A stretch of DNA of 5,887 nt from DASQPR01 sp035713725 (lineage in GTDB: Bacteria; Actinomycetota; Actinomycetes; Mycobacteriales; Micromonosporaceae): positions 1-5,887 of the forward strand of contig DASTMZ010000130.1 in NCBI GenBank assembly GCA_035713725.1, in the 5' to 3' direction. Below are positions 1 to 5,549 of the stretch, piece by piece (position 1 is the first letter of the stretch; each line of letters starts with the position of its first letter). A program made the position numbers and the translations under genes. Under the pieces are notes generated by a model, which was not told the DNA's origin, made no database searches, and saw only the letters and a program-made list of their open reading frames with translations.

Positions 1-81
1 GAGGAGCGCCTGCGCGCGCTGATCGCGCGCCGGCGGATGCCGCGGAGCCTCGTGAACCAGGAGGTGGCGCGTGGCCGCTGA
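1..81 (+). CDS. 3' end of an unidentified upstream gene (partial)
   Basis: The frame beginning at base 1 is open for 26 codons and stops at TGA 79-81, so only a C-terminal tail is visible. The tail is strongly basic (about nine Arg) and ends in NQEVARGR. Third positions are G or C in all but one codon, as expected for real coding sequence here. It overlaps the start of cpaF by 11 bp, and the cpaF ribosome binding site lies inside it, so it is probably in the same operon and co-translated. In actinobacterial Tad loci the gene before cpaF is often a TadZ/CpaE-like or SAF-domain protein, but nothing in these 26 residues identifies a family. Coding status is fairly secure; the function is unknown. 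Confidence 0.6.
   Translation, partial: EERLRALIARRRMPRSLVNQEVARGR
59..65 (+). promoter_or_regulatory. Ribosome binding site for cpaF
   Basis: AGGAGGT is a near-perfect anti-16S match, 5 nt before the GTG at 71. It decides that start over the internal ATG at 503, where the conserved domain begins and only a weaker G-rich stretch (GGGGGCGG) precedes. Confidence 0.8.
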
Positions 82-1888
82 CCAGCACGCGGACTTCTTC
101 GGCAACGGGTACGACACCGCACACGACAGCAGCTACGACGAGCGGCAGAAGCCTTACGACTTCAACGACAACACGCGCGCGCTGATGCTGCCGCAAGCCG
201 GGTCGGCGCCGGCGAGCGGCCCGGGCCACGGCGACCGCACCCATCCGGGCCGCCACCACGAGGACGTGCGCGGCTGGGACTACACCGACGGGTACGACGA
301 CCGCGGCGGGTACGGCGACGGCGCCGGGTACGAGGCCCAGGCCACCGTCACCAACTGGCCGATCAGCGCGTACCGCAACGGCGTGGCTCACCACACTCCG
401 GGTACGCGTATTCCCGTGCCGGTGTCACCGAGTCCGGCCGGAGCGCGGCCACGTGTCGTCGACGGTCACGCAGAGACAGTAAAGCCTGGGGGCGGCTCGA
501 GCATGCGCATCGACTACGACGCCGTTCGGCTGCTGCGTACGCAGATCGGCGAGGCGCTGACTCGATGGCTGCGCACCGAAACCGATCCGGACGACGAGAC
601 CATCCAGCGGGAGCGCGAGCAACTCGCGGTCGAGATGGTCGCGCGCTATGCCGACGTGATGCGCCGCGGCGGCACGCCAATGACGTCCGAGGACGAAGCG
701 GTGCTGCTCGCCACCGTACGCGCGGACATGGTCGGCCTCGGCCGCCTGCAGAAGATGCTCACCGACCCGACCATCGAGGAAGTGCACATCCTCGGCTGCG
801 ACCGGGTGCGCATCACCCGGCGCGACGGCCGCATCGAGCTCGGCGACCCGATCGCGAGCAGTGATGAGGAAATGGTCGAGGTGCTGCAGATGCTCGCCCG
901 CCGGGCCGGCGCGACGGAACGGTCGCTGTCCACCTCGCGACCGATCCTCGACCTGCAGCTGCCCGGTGGTGAGCGGCTCGCCGCGACGTATCAGGTGAGC
1001 CACCGCCCGTACGCGGTCATCCGCCAACACAACACGCTCGACGTGACGCTAGACGACATCGCCGGCGGCGTACCGGGGCTGGACGAGATGATCGACCCGT
1101 TGATGCGGGACTTCCTGCGCGCGTCCGTGGCGGCCGGCCTGAACATCATGGTCGCCGGCCGGGCCGGCGCCGGTAAGACCACCACGCTGCGGGCACTGGC
1201 CAGCGAGATCCCGGCCGACGAGCCGTTCATCATCCTCGAGGAGAGTCGCGAACTCGGCTTCCATCGCAGCGAGCACCACAACTGGGTGATGAGCTTCGAG
1301 TCGCGCGACGGCCACGGCGAGCGCGGCCACGATGGCCGCCCGGCCGGCGAGATTACCATCGCCGACCTGATACCGGTTTCGCTGCGGATGGGCGCGCAGC
1401 GCATCATCGTCGGCGAGGTCCGGTCGCGCGAGATCGTGCCCATGCTCGAGGCGATGACGACCAGCCGCGGGTCGATGTGCACGATCCACGCGCGTACCGC
1501 CGCATCGGTGACCGACCGCATCATTCAGCTCGCGCTCTCGCACGGACCGTCTATGACGCCGGACCTTGCCCAACGGACCGCCGCCAACGGCCTCGACCTC
1601 ATCGTCTACGTCAACCTCGCGGACGAGACCGGCGTAGGCGGGCGCAAGCACCGGTTCGTGGCAAGCATCGAGGAAGTCACCGGCACCGCGCCCGGCGGGC
1701 GAATCGCGCACACCACTGTCTTCGGTCCTGGTGCCGACGGACGCGGCACACCGCGGCACCTGCCGGAGCGGGTCCGAGCGGATCTCGCCCAGGTCGGATA
1801 CGACGTGCGGCAGCTCGGTCCATGGATCGACGCCGGGCATGGTGCGTGGCGGACGCGTTTCGATCCGGTCGCGGGGAGGCGTCGATGA
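71..1888 (+). CDS. cpaF: CpaF/TadA-family Tad pilus assembly ATPase
   Basis: A 605-residue cytoplasmic secretion ATPase of the VirB11/GspE superfamily, predicted to hydrolyse ATP as a hexamer and drive Tad/Flp pilus subunit assembly through TadB/TadC. Residues 1-144 are low-complexity, rich in Gly, Tyr, Asp and His, with repeated GY pairs and probably disordered. The conserved part starts near MRIDYDAV (145). The N-terminal domain includes a degenerate form of the usual substrate-binding segment (around 237-250). Walker A is GRAGAGKT at 363-370 (Lys369). An Asp-box-like segment EESREL lies at 390-395, the Walker B region RIIVGEVR at 444-451 (Glu449), and the His-box TIHAR around His473. The family is usually about 400-480 residues; the excess is the N-terminal extension. 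The GTG start is chosen from the strong ribosome binding site. The TGA stop overlaps the tadB ATG. Assignment to CpaF rather than VirB11 or GspE rests on the motifs plus the adjacent tadB, tadC and tadE genes. Confidence 0.95.
   Translation: MAADQHADFFGNGYDTAHDSSYDERQKPYDFNDNTRALMLPQAGSAPASGPGHGDRTHPGRHHEDVRGWDYTDGYDDRGGYGDGAGYEAQATVTNWPISAYRNGVAHHTPGTRIPVPVSPSPAGARPRVVDGHAETVKPGGGSSMRIDYDAVRLLRTQIGEALTRWLRTETDPDDETIQREREQLAVEMVARYADVMRRGGTPMTSEDEAVLLATVRADMVGLGRLQKMLTDPTIEEVHILGCDRVRITRRDGRIELGDPIASSDEEMVEVLQMLARRAGATERSLSTSRPILDLQLPGGERLAATYQVSHRPYAVIRQHNTLDVTLDDIAGGVPGLDEMIDPLMRDFLRASVAAGLNIMVAGRAGAGKTTTLRALASEIPADEPFIILEESRELGFHRSEHHNWVMSFESRDGHGERGHDGRPAGEITIADLIPVSLRMGAQRIIVGEVRSREIVPMLEAMTTSRGSMCTIHARTAASVTDRIIQLALSHGPSMTPDLAQRTAANGLDLIVYVNLADETGVGGRKHRFVASIEEVTGTAPGGRIAHTTVFGPGADGRGTPRHLPERVRADLAQVGYDVRQLGPWIDAGHGAWRTRFDPVAGRRR
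1873..1879 (+). promoter_or_regulatory. Ribosome binding site for tadB
   Basis: GGGGAGG, 5 nt before ATG 1885 and inside the end of cpaF. It fixes the tadB start and shows that this junction has its own ribosome site as well as the ATGA overlap. Confidence 0.7.
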
Positions 1889-2784
1889 GACTAGTCATCA
1901 TCGCGTTCGTCGGCGGTGTGCTGTGGCTGGGCGGTGCGGTAGCGCTGATCGTCGGCCTGGTCGGTACGAGGAAGCCGGCTGACCCGGCGAGCGCCGGGGC
2001 GCAGTTCTTCACTGGCCTGTGGAATGGCCCGGGGCGCACCGCCGCGGCACGTCGCGCGCACCGGCTCACGCTTCTTGGCGGCATCGCGGCCGGCATCGCC
2101 ACATATTTCATTACCCACCTCCCCGTCGCCGGCTTCTTGGTCGCGGCCGCCGTACCGGGCGCGCCGTGGCTGTTCTCCGTCGGTCGCTCCGAGCGGGAGA
2201 GCATCGACAAGCTCGAGGCGATCGGCGAGTGGGCGCGCCGGCTGAAGGACATCTCGTCGGTGGGCACCGGCCTTCAGCAGGCGATCGTGGCAAGCTCAGC
2301 AACCGCGCCGCATGCAGTCGCAGACGAGGTTCGGGACCTCGCGGTGCGTCTGCAGGCCGGTCTCGACGCGCGCGAAGCGTTGATGATATTCGCCGACTCG
2401 ATCGGCGACCCGATCTGTGATCAGGTCGTCGCGGCGCTCATCCTGCACCTCTCGGACCGCGGCGACCGCCTCGGCGACGTCCTGCTGTCTATCGCGTCGG
2501 CGTCAACCGCCGAGGTCGCCACTCGCCGCGAGGTCGAAGCGAAGCGAACCCAGTCCCGCTTCGGCGTCCGATTCCTGACCGTCACGACGGTGCTCGCCCT
2601 CACCTACGGGATCATTCGCCCGAGCTACATGAAGCCGTACGCGACACCGCTCGGCCAGTTCATCATGGCGATGCTCGCGATCCTGTTCATCGGCGTCCTG
2701 CTCTGGGTGCGGTCGATGAGCCAGCCCGAGCCGGCGCCCCGTTTCCTCGACACACCTGGTCAACGAACGGGAGCGGCGCGATGA
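1885..2784 (+). CDS. tadB: TadB-like inner membrane platform protein (T2SSF domain)
   Basis: A 299-residue polytopic membrane protein, one of the two platform subunits that couple the CpaF motor to pilin movement in Tad systems. Hydrophobic segments lie at about 4-27, 64-97, 228-244 and 256-275. Between the second and third is a soluble T2SSF domain (about 107-205), with a charged start (SERESIDKLEAIGEWARRLK), helical repeats and the LSDRGDRLGDVL segment near 189-200. The start ATG at 1885 overlaps the cpaF stop as ATGA and is preceded by GGGGAGG (1873-1879) at 5-nt spacing. The frame is open upstream to 1477, but that part lies over cpaF and is not the real start. Length and topology are normal for the family. 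TadB rather than TadC is inferred from gene order and the N-terminal hydrophobic layout. Confidence 0.9.
   Translation: MRLVIIAFVGGVLWLGGAVALIVGLVGTRKPADPASAGAQFFTGLWNGPGRTAAARRAHRLTLLGGIAAGIATYFITHLPVAGFLVAAAVPGAPWLFSVGRSERESIDKLEAIGEWARRLKDISSVGTGLQQAIVASSATAPHAVADEVRDLAVRLQAGLDAREALMIFADSIGDPICDQVVAALILHLSDRGDRLGDVLLSIASASTAEVATRREVEAKRTQSRFGVRFLTVTTVLALTYGIIRPSYMKPYATPLGQFIMAMLAILFIGVLLWVRSMSQPEPAPRFLDTPGQRTGAAR
2769..2773 (+). promoter_or_regulatory. Ribosome binding site for tadC
   Basis: GGGAG, 7 nt before ATG 2781 and inside the last codons of tadB. It supports the 2781 start at the ATGA overlap. Confidence 0.6.
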
Positions 2785-3653
2785 TCGTCACCTGGGAGAT
2801 GCCGCTCGCGCTGCTCGGCGGCGCGGTGGTCGGCACCGCTCTGTTCCTCATCATCCGTGAACTGCTGCCCGCCACGCCGGCACTCGCACCAACGCTGGCC
2901 CGGTTGCAGCCACCGCTGCAGGCACCGACGTTCAGCCTCGACGAGCCGTCGCTTGGACCGTGGGGATGGTTGGCGCACGTCGCACCCGTACCGGCGAACG
3001 ACCTCAACATCCTGGGCAAGCGGAAGGACGTCTACCTCACGTCGGTTGCCACGTCCGCGATCTCCGGGCTGATCGCGCCCGGCGTGCTCGTCGCGCTCCT
3101 CGCGCTGGTTGGCATCCACATCCCGATCTTCATCCCGGTGATCCTCGGCCTGTTGTGCGGGTTGCTGTTCGCCCTCCTCGCGCGCCGGGACGTCGGCCGA
3201 AAGGCGACGGACGCACGGCGCGAGTTCCTCCGGGCATTTTGCTCATACCTTGACCTGGTTGTCCTCGAACTGACGGCGGCTGGTCCCGTGCAGGCACTCG
3301 AGGCAGCGGCGAAGATCTGCCACGGTTGGGCGTTCGACCGCATCGACGAGGCGCTGACCCAAGCGCAGTTGCAGATGGCGTTTCCCTGGGATCAGCTCCA
3401 CCGCCTCGGCGAGGAGATCGACGTCATCGAGTTGCAGGACTTCGCGGCCATCATGCGATCTGCCGGCGACTCCGGCGCACACGTTCAGCAGACCCTGCGG
3501 GAGCAGGCCGACGCGCTTCGCGACCGGCTGCGCACCGATTCATTGGCACGGGCGGAACAGATCAGCGCAAAGCTCGAGATGCCCGCCGCGTTCCTCGTCA
3601 TCGTCCTGGCGATCTTCATGATCTACCCGCTGATCGCCCGGCTGCACAAGTAA
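2781..3653 (+). CDS. tadC: TadC-like inner membrane platform protein (T2SSF domain)
   Basis: A 290-residue membrane protein, the partner of TadB in the Tad platform. There is an N-terminal hydrophobic segment (about 7-26), then a Pro-rich stretch (30-75), a hydrophobic pair (about 87-133), a cytoplasmic T2SSF domain (about 147-265) and a C-terminal membrane helix (268-286) ending in the short tail RLHK. The T2SSF part shows the helical pattern FLRAFCSYLDLVVLELTAAG near 149-168 and the FAAIMRSAGDSGAHV segment near 221-235, which are typical of TadC. The ATG start overlaps the tadB stop as ATGA. The gene ends in TAA, the only TAA in the plus-strand operon, and it is followed by the only non-overlapping junction after cpaF. 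Length is normal for the family, with no sign of frameshift or truncation. Confidence 0.9.
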   Translation: MIVTWEMPLALLGGAVVGTALFLIIRELLPATPALAPTLARLQPPLQAPTFSLDEPSLGPWGWLAHVAPVPANDLNILGKRKDVYLTSVATSAISGLIAPGVLVALLALVGIHIPIFIPVILGLLCGLLFALLARRDVGRKATDARREFLRAFCSYLDLVVLELTAAGPVQALEAAAKICHGWAFDRIDEALTQAQLQMAFPWDQLHRLGEEIDVIELQDFAAIMRSAGDSGAHVQQTLREQADALRDRLRTDSLARAEQISAKLEMPAAFLVIVLAIFMIYPLIARLHK

Positions 3654-3681
3654 CACCGCTCCACGGGAACCACCCATCCAC

Positions 3682-3697
3682 GGGTTCGACCGAACCC
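3682..3697 (+). promoter_or_regulatory. Small inverted repeat (hairpin) in the tadC downstream gap
   Basis: GGGTTCG and CGAACCC flank an AC dinucleotide, a perfect 7-bp inverted repeat that as RNA would fold as about 6 bp with a GACC loop. It lies in the 66-bp gap 3654-3719 with no T tract after it, so it is not a classical terminator. The gap also holds two direct repeats: TCCACGGG at 3660-3667 and 3677-3684, and GAACCACCC at 3667-3675 and 3709-3717. A role as mRNA end stabiliser, processing site or operator is inference. Confidence 0.4.
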
Positions 3698-3702
3698 CCC
3701 TG

Positions 3703-3710
3703 AAGGGAGA
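3703..3710 (+). promoter_or_regulatory. Ribosome binding site for the 74-residue pilin-like gene
   Basis: AAGGGAGA ends 9 nt before ATG 3720. It is the only visible Shine-Dalgarno sequence among the four pilin-like genes, which suggests that this gene is translated independently and perhaps more strongly than those after it. Confidence 0.65.
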
Positions 3711-3719
3711 ACCACCCCC

Positions 3720-3944
3720 ATGTTCCTCCGTCTGCAAGTCGCCGCCCTCAACCGGTGGAGAGAGCTGACCCACCCGAAGGAAATCGACCGCGGCGACTCC
3801 CCGGTGCCGACGGTCATCATGTGGATCGGCATCGCGGTCGTGGCCGTCGGGCTGATCGCCTGGGTTGGCCTCTATGTCACGCACATGGCGAACCATGCGC
3901 CGGGCGCGCCAGCGACACCTGCGGCACCGACCGTGGCTCCGTGA
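3720..3944 (+). CDS. Small single-TM, Flp-pilin-like protein lacking Glu+5
   Basis: A 74-residue protein with three parts: a basic N-terminal segment (1-24), one hydrophobic helix (about 31-54, TVIMWIGIAVVAVGLIAWVG), and a short Pro/Ala-rich tail ending PTVAP. Its size, single helix and position between tadC and the tadE-like genes match where an Flp major pilin is often encoded in Tad loci. Before the helix it has DRGDSPVP, which lines up with DRGASPIE of the next protein. If cleavage follows Gly25, the +5 residue is Pro30 instead of the Glu expected for class III prepilins. Seen directly: composition, alignment and missing Glu. Inferred: a pilin-related role. Alternatives are a non-processed membrane accessory protein of the Tad machine or a GspK-like initiating pseudopilin. 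The start is supported by a ribosome binding site; the stop overlaps the next possible start (GTGA). Confidence 0.8.
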   Translation: MFLRLQVAALNRWRELTHPKEIDRGDSPVPTVIMWIGIAVVAVGLIAWVGLYVTHMANHAPGAPATPAAPTVAP

Positions 3945-4498
3945 TCGATCGGTCGACGCACATGCCTCCGGGTCCGGCCGCCACACCGGCCGGACCCGGG
4001 CGTTGCCGTGCCGTCGTGCGGCGCGCCGACGCTCCGGCGTCGGTCCGCGCGCGGCCTTGCGGCCGGCGGCGGTGCGACGACCGCGGCGCCTCGCCGATCG
4101 AGCTGGCGATCCTGATGCCCGTGATCATCCTCGCGCTTTTCTCGTCGATCCAGGTGGCGATGTACTTCATCGCACGCTCCGCGGCTTTGGCTGCGGCACA
4201 GGAGGCGGTCGACGTGCAGCGGCTTTACGGCGCGAAGCCGGGTGACGGGCAGCGGGCCGCCGCGCAGCTGATCAGCAGCGGGGAGGCGGGTGATTTCCTG
4301 CAAAATCCGGTCACGATCGGCGCTCCTCAACTCAGCGCTGATGGCACCGGCATCACGGTCACCGTGACCGGATATGCGCCGTCGCTGATCTGGGTTCCGT
4401 TCAGGATCACTGCCACCGCACACGGCACGCTGGAGGTCAAGACGCCGACGCCGACCTCCACGGTAACTCCCGCGCCACCCGGTCCGCCGACGCCATGA
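3941..4498 (+). CDS. tadE: TadE-like minor pilin (pseudopilin), first copy
   Basis: A 185-residue protein if started at GTG 3941. It has a long Arg/Pro-rich leader, then the class III prepilin-type signature DRG-ASPIE (Gly49, Glu54 at +5) and a hydrophobic helix (about 55-76). The secreted domain follows, with a Thr/Val-alternating strand (GITVTVTGY, 137-145), and the tail is Thr/Pro-rich (169-185). This matches the TadE/TadF family, small subunits cleaved by the TadV/CpaA peptidase and needed for pilus assembly. The start is uncertain. GTG 3941 gives the same 4-bp overlap as other junctions; ATG 3962 and GTG 4016 are alternatives, giving leaders of 42 and 24 residues. None has a visible ribosome binding site. 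A perfect 13-bp stem-loop at 3968-3999 lies between these starts. The leader contains three Cys (22, 40, 45 in the longest form), which is unusual. Confidence 0.85.
   Translation: MIDRSTHMPPGPAATPAGPGRCRAVVRRADAPASVRARPCGRRRCDDRGASPIELAILMPVIILALFSSIQVAMYFIARSAALAAAQEAVDVQRLYGAKPGDGQRAAAQLISSGEAGDFLQNPVTIGAPQLSADGTGITVTVTGYAPSLIWVPFRITATAHGTLEVKTPTPTSTVTPAPPGPPTP
3968..3999 (+). promoter_or_regulatory. Perfect 13-bp GC-rich stem-loop after the pilin-like gene
   Basis: Bases 3968-3980 (CCGGGTCCGGCCG) pair perfectly with 3987-3999 (CGGCCGGACCCGG), leaving a 6-nt loop CCACAC; T3967/G4000 can add a wobble pair. It begins 23 nt after the TGA of the 74-residue gene. No T tract follows, so it is not a textbook intrinsic terminator, although GC stems without U tails are known to act in high-GC actinobacteria. 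It may attenuate transcription into, or limit translation of, the tadE-like genes, or protect the 3' end of the upstream message. Function is inferred. Confidence 0.6.
4026..4043 (+). promoter_or_regulatory. Second stem-loop with UCCG tetraloop in the tadE leader
   Basis: CCGACGC (4026-4032) and GCGTCGG (4037-4043) form a perfect 7-bp stem around TCCG, a member of the stable UNCG tetraloop class in RNA. It lies 26 nt after the 3968-3999 stem-loop and just after the alternative GTG 4016, in the Arg-rich leader-coding part. In a GC-rich region a chance occurrence is possible. Confidence 0.35.
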
Positions 4499-5043
4499 GC
4501 CGTCACGTCCGCCGCTGTCCTGCCGGCCGCGCTGTCGTCGCCGGTCGCGTCACCCCCGGCGGCCGAACGGTGCGCCGTGATAGCGACGCCGGGCTCGCAT
4601 CGATCGAGCTTGTCATTCTGCTGCCGGCGTTCGCGTTGCTGGTGCTGCTCGCGATTTACCTTGGGCGCACCAACCTCGCGCAGTCGGCGGTGGACGGTGC
4701 CGCGCAGGACTCGGCCCGTGCGGCGTCGCTGGAACGCAACCTGGACGACGCGCAGGCCGCGGCACTCAAGGCCGCCCAAGCCACGCTGAACGCGACCGGC
4801 AGCCCGTGCGAACCCAACACCGCGTCGGTCACTATCACCAATGCGACACCCGGACACGATCCATTTGACGTGCCGCTAGGCCAAGCATCTGAGGTCGACC
4901 TCATGGTGACGTGCAAGGTATTCCTCGCCGATCTGGTCTTTCCTGGGCTACCGATCCACAACGAGGTCTCGATCACTTCGACGTTCGCCAGTCCGATCGA
5001 TCCGTACCGCCTTCGCACCGATGCAACGGCGCCGGCACCATGA
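4495..5043 (+). CDS. TadE-like minor pilin, second copy
   Basis: A 182-residue secreted pseudopilin. A 33-residue Arg-rich leader (MSRHVRRCPAGRAVV and on) ends in DAG, followed by LASIE, giving Gly33 with Glu38 at +5. The hydrophobic helix is about 39-56. The ectodomain has an amphipathic Ala-rich helix (about 59-101) and a strand SVTITNAT (111-118). Two Cys, 105 and 140, could form a disulfide outside the membrane. The tail ends TAPAP. ATG 4495 overlaps the previous stop as ATGA and has no visible Shine-Dalgarno sequence, so translation probably depends on coupling to the previous gene. It is less Thr/Pro-rich than the first TadE-like protein, so the two are probably distinct subunits rather than a recent duplication. 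TadF is a possible alternative name. The TadE/F family call is firm; the exact subunit is not. Confidence 0.88.
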   Translation: MSRHVRRCPAGRAVVAGRVTPGGRTVRRDSDAGLASIELVILLPAFALLVLLAIYLGRTNLAQSAVDGAAQDSARAASLERNLDDAQAAALKAAQATLNATGSPCEPNTASVTITNATPGHDPFDVPLGQASEVDLMVTCKVFLADLVFPGLPIHNEVSITSTFASPIDPYRLRTDATAPAP

Positions 5044-5549
5044 CCGGACTCTCAAGGGCAACCAAGTATGTGGCCGCCATCTGTGCGTCGGCGCAGCGTC
5101 TCGGCGACCGGGCGGCCAGCGGTCGAGGCCGTGACGCCGGTGCGGTCACCATCCTCTTCGCCGTTGGACTCGCCGCGGTGATGCTGATCATTGGGCTGTC
5201 GGTCGACGTCAGCGGCTTGCTGCGCGCTAAAGATCGTGCGCGCGCCATTGCCGAGCAGGCGGCGCGCTACGGCGCCGAGCAGATCAGCACTGGTGCGTTG
5301 CTGGACGGCGACGGGACCCAGTTGCAGAGCCAGACGACGATCACCAACCTCGTCTGCCAACACCCCCCGCTGCCATCCGACGCAACCTGCGTGGGGATGG
5401 TTGTGCTCGGTCCGGACACCGTAACGGTCACCGTCACCCTGACGTACCACTCGCTGCTGCACAGCATGATCGGTACCTTCCCGGACTACGCCGAGACCGA
5501 GTCCGCAACCGCGCTGCTTATCCCATTGCCGCCGCCGCCAACCCCGTAG
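5040..5549 (+). CDS. TadG-like (Tad N-terminal domain) pilus-associated protein
   Basis: A 169-residue protein with a basic leader (1-34) ending RDAG, then AVTILFAVGLAAVMLIIGLS, a hydrophobic helix (about 35-55) running into VDVSGLLRAKDRARAIAEQA. That last pattern, with the acidic residue after the helix and then a basic/Ala-rich helix, is typical of the putative Flp pilus-assembly TadE/G-like (Tad) domain. The +5 position after Gly34 is Leu39, not Glu, as is common in TadG-type proteins. The ectodomain is short, with Cys106 and Cys117 as a possible disulfide, a strand DTVTVTVTLTY (126-136) and a PLPPPPTP end. Full TadG proteins with a von Willebrand domain are much longer, so this is a short actinobacterial form. 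ATG 5040 overlaps the previous stop (ATGA), with no visible Shine-Dalgarno sequence. It is the last gene of the operon and the only one ending in TAG. Confidence 0.85.
   Translation: MTGLSRATKYVAAICASAQRLGDRAASGRGRDAGAVTILFAVGLAAVMLIIGLSVDVSGLLRAKDRARAIAEQAARYGAEQISTGALLDGDGTQLQSQTTITNLVCQHPPLPSDATCVGMVVLGPDTVTVTVTLTYHSLLHSMIGTFPDYAETESATALLIPLPPPPTP

Noticed and set aside
107..406. Five copies of GGGTACG as a possible regulatory or repeat element
   Set aside because: Four copies are in-frame Gly-Tyr codons of the low-complexity tail and the fifth is off-frame. The spacing is irregular, so protein composition explains them.
425..1030. Minus-strand open frame of 201 codons opposite the cpaF N-terminal half
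   Set aside because: Antisense shadow in GC-rich coding sequence, with no ribosome site or domain to support it.
1049..1840. Long minus-strand open frame (263 codons) opposite cpaF
   Set aside because: It lies fully antisense to a gene with intact ATPase motifs and strong third-position GC bias. Such antisense frames are expected in GC-rich DNA, and its translation shows no recognisable domain.
1477..1884. Upstream extension of the tadB frame
   Set aside because: It overlaps the cpaF catalytic domain and reads as Arg-rich low-complexity sequence. The ATG at 1885 has a good ribosome site and the ATGA overlap.
71..1888. The ATPase as a VirB11-type conjugation or type II secretion ATPase
   Set aside because: Adjacent tadB, tadC and TadE/TadG-like genes, with no conjugation genes in view, make the Tad/CpaF assignment much stronger.
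4356..4370. Palindrome CGGTCAC-C-GTGACCG as a possible operator
   Set aside because: It falls in codons for an alternating Thr-Val strand, which naturally yields GTCACC/GTGACC palindromes. A similar run occurs in the TadG-like gene for the same reason.
4911..5039. Upstream extension of the TadG-like frame
   Set aside because: It overlaps the second TadE-like gene in another frame. ATG 5040 at the ATGA overlap gives a normal basic leader.
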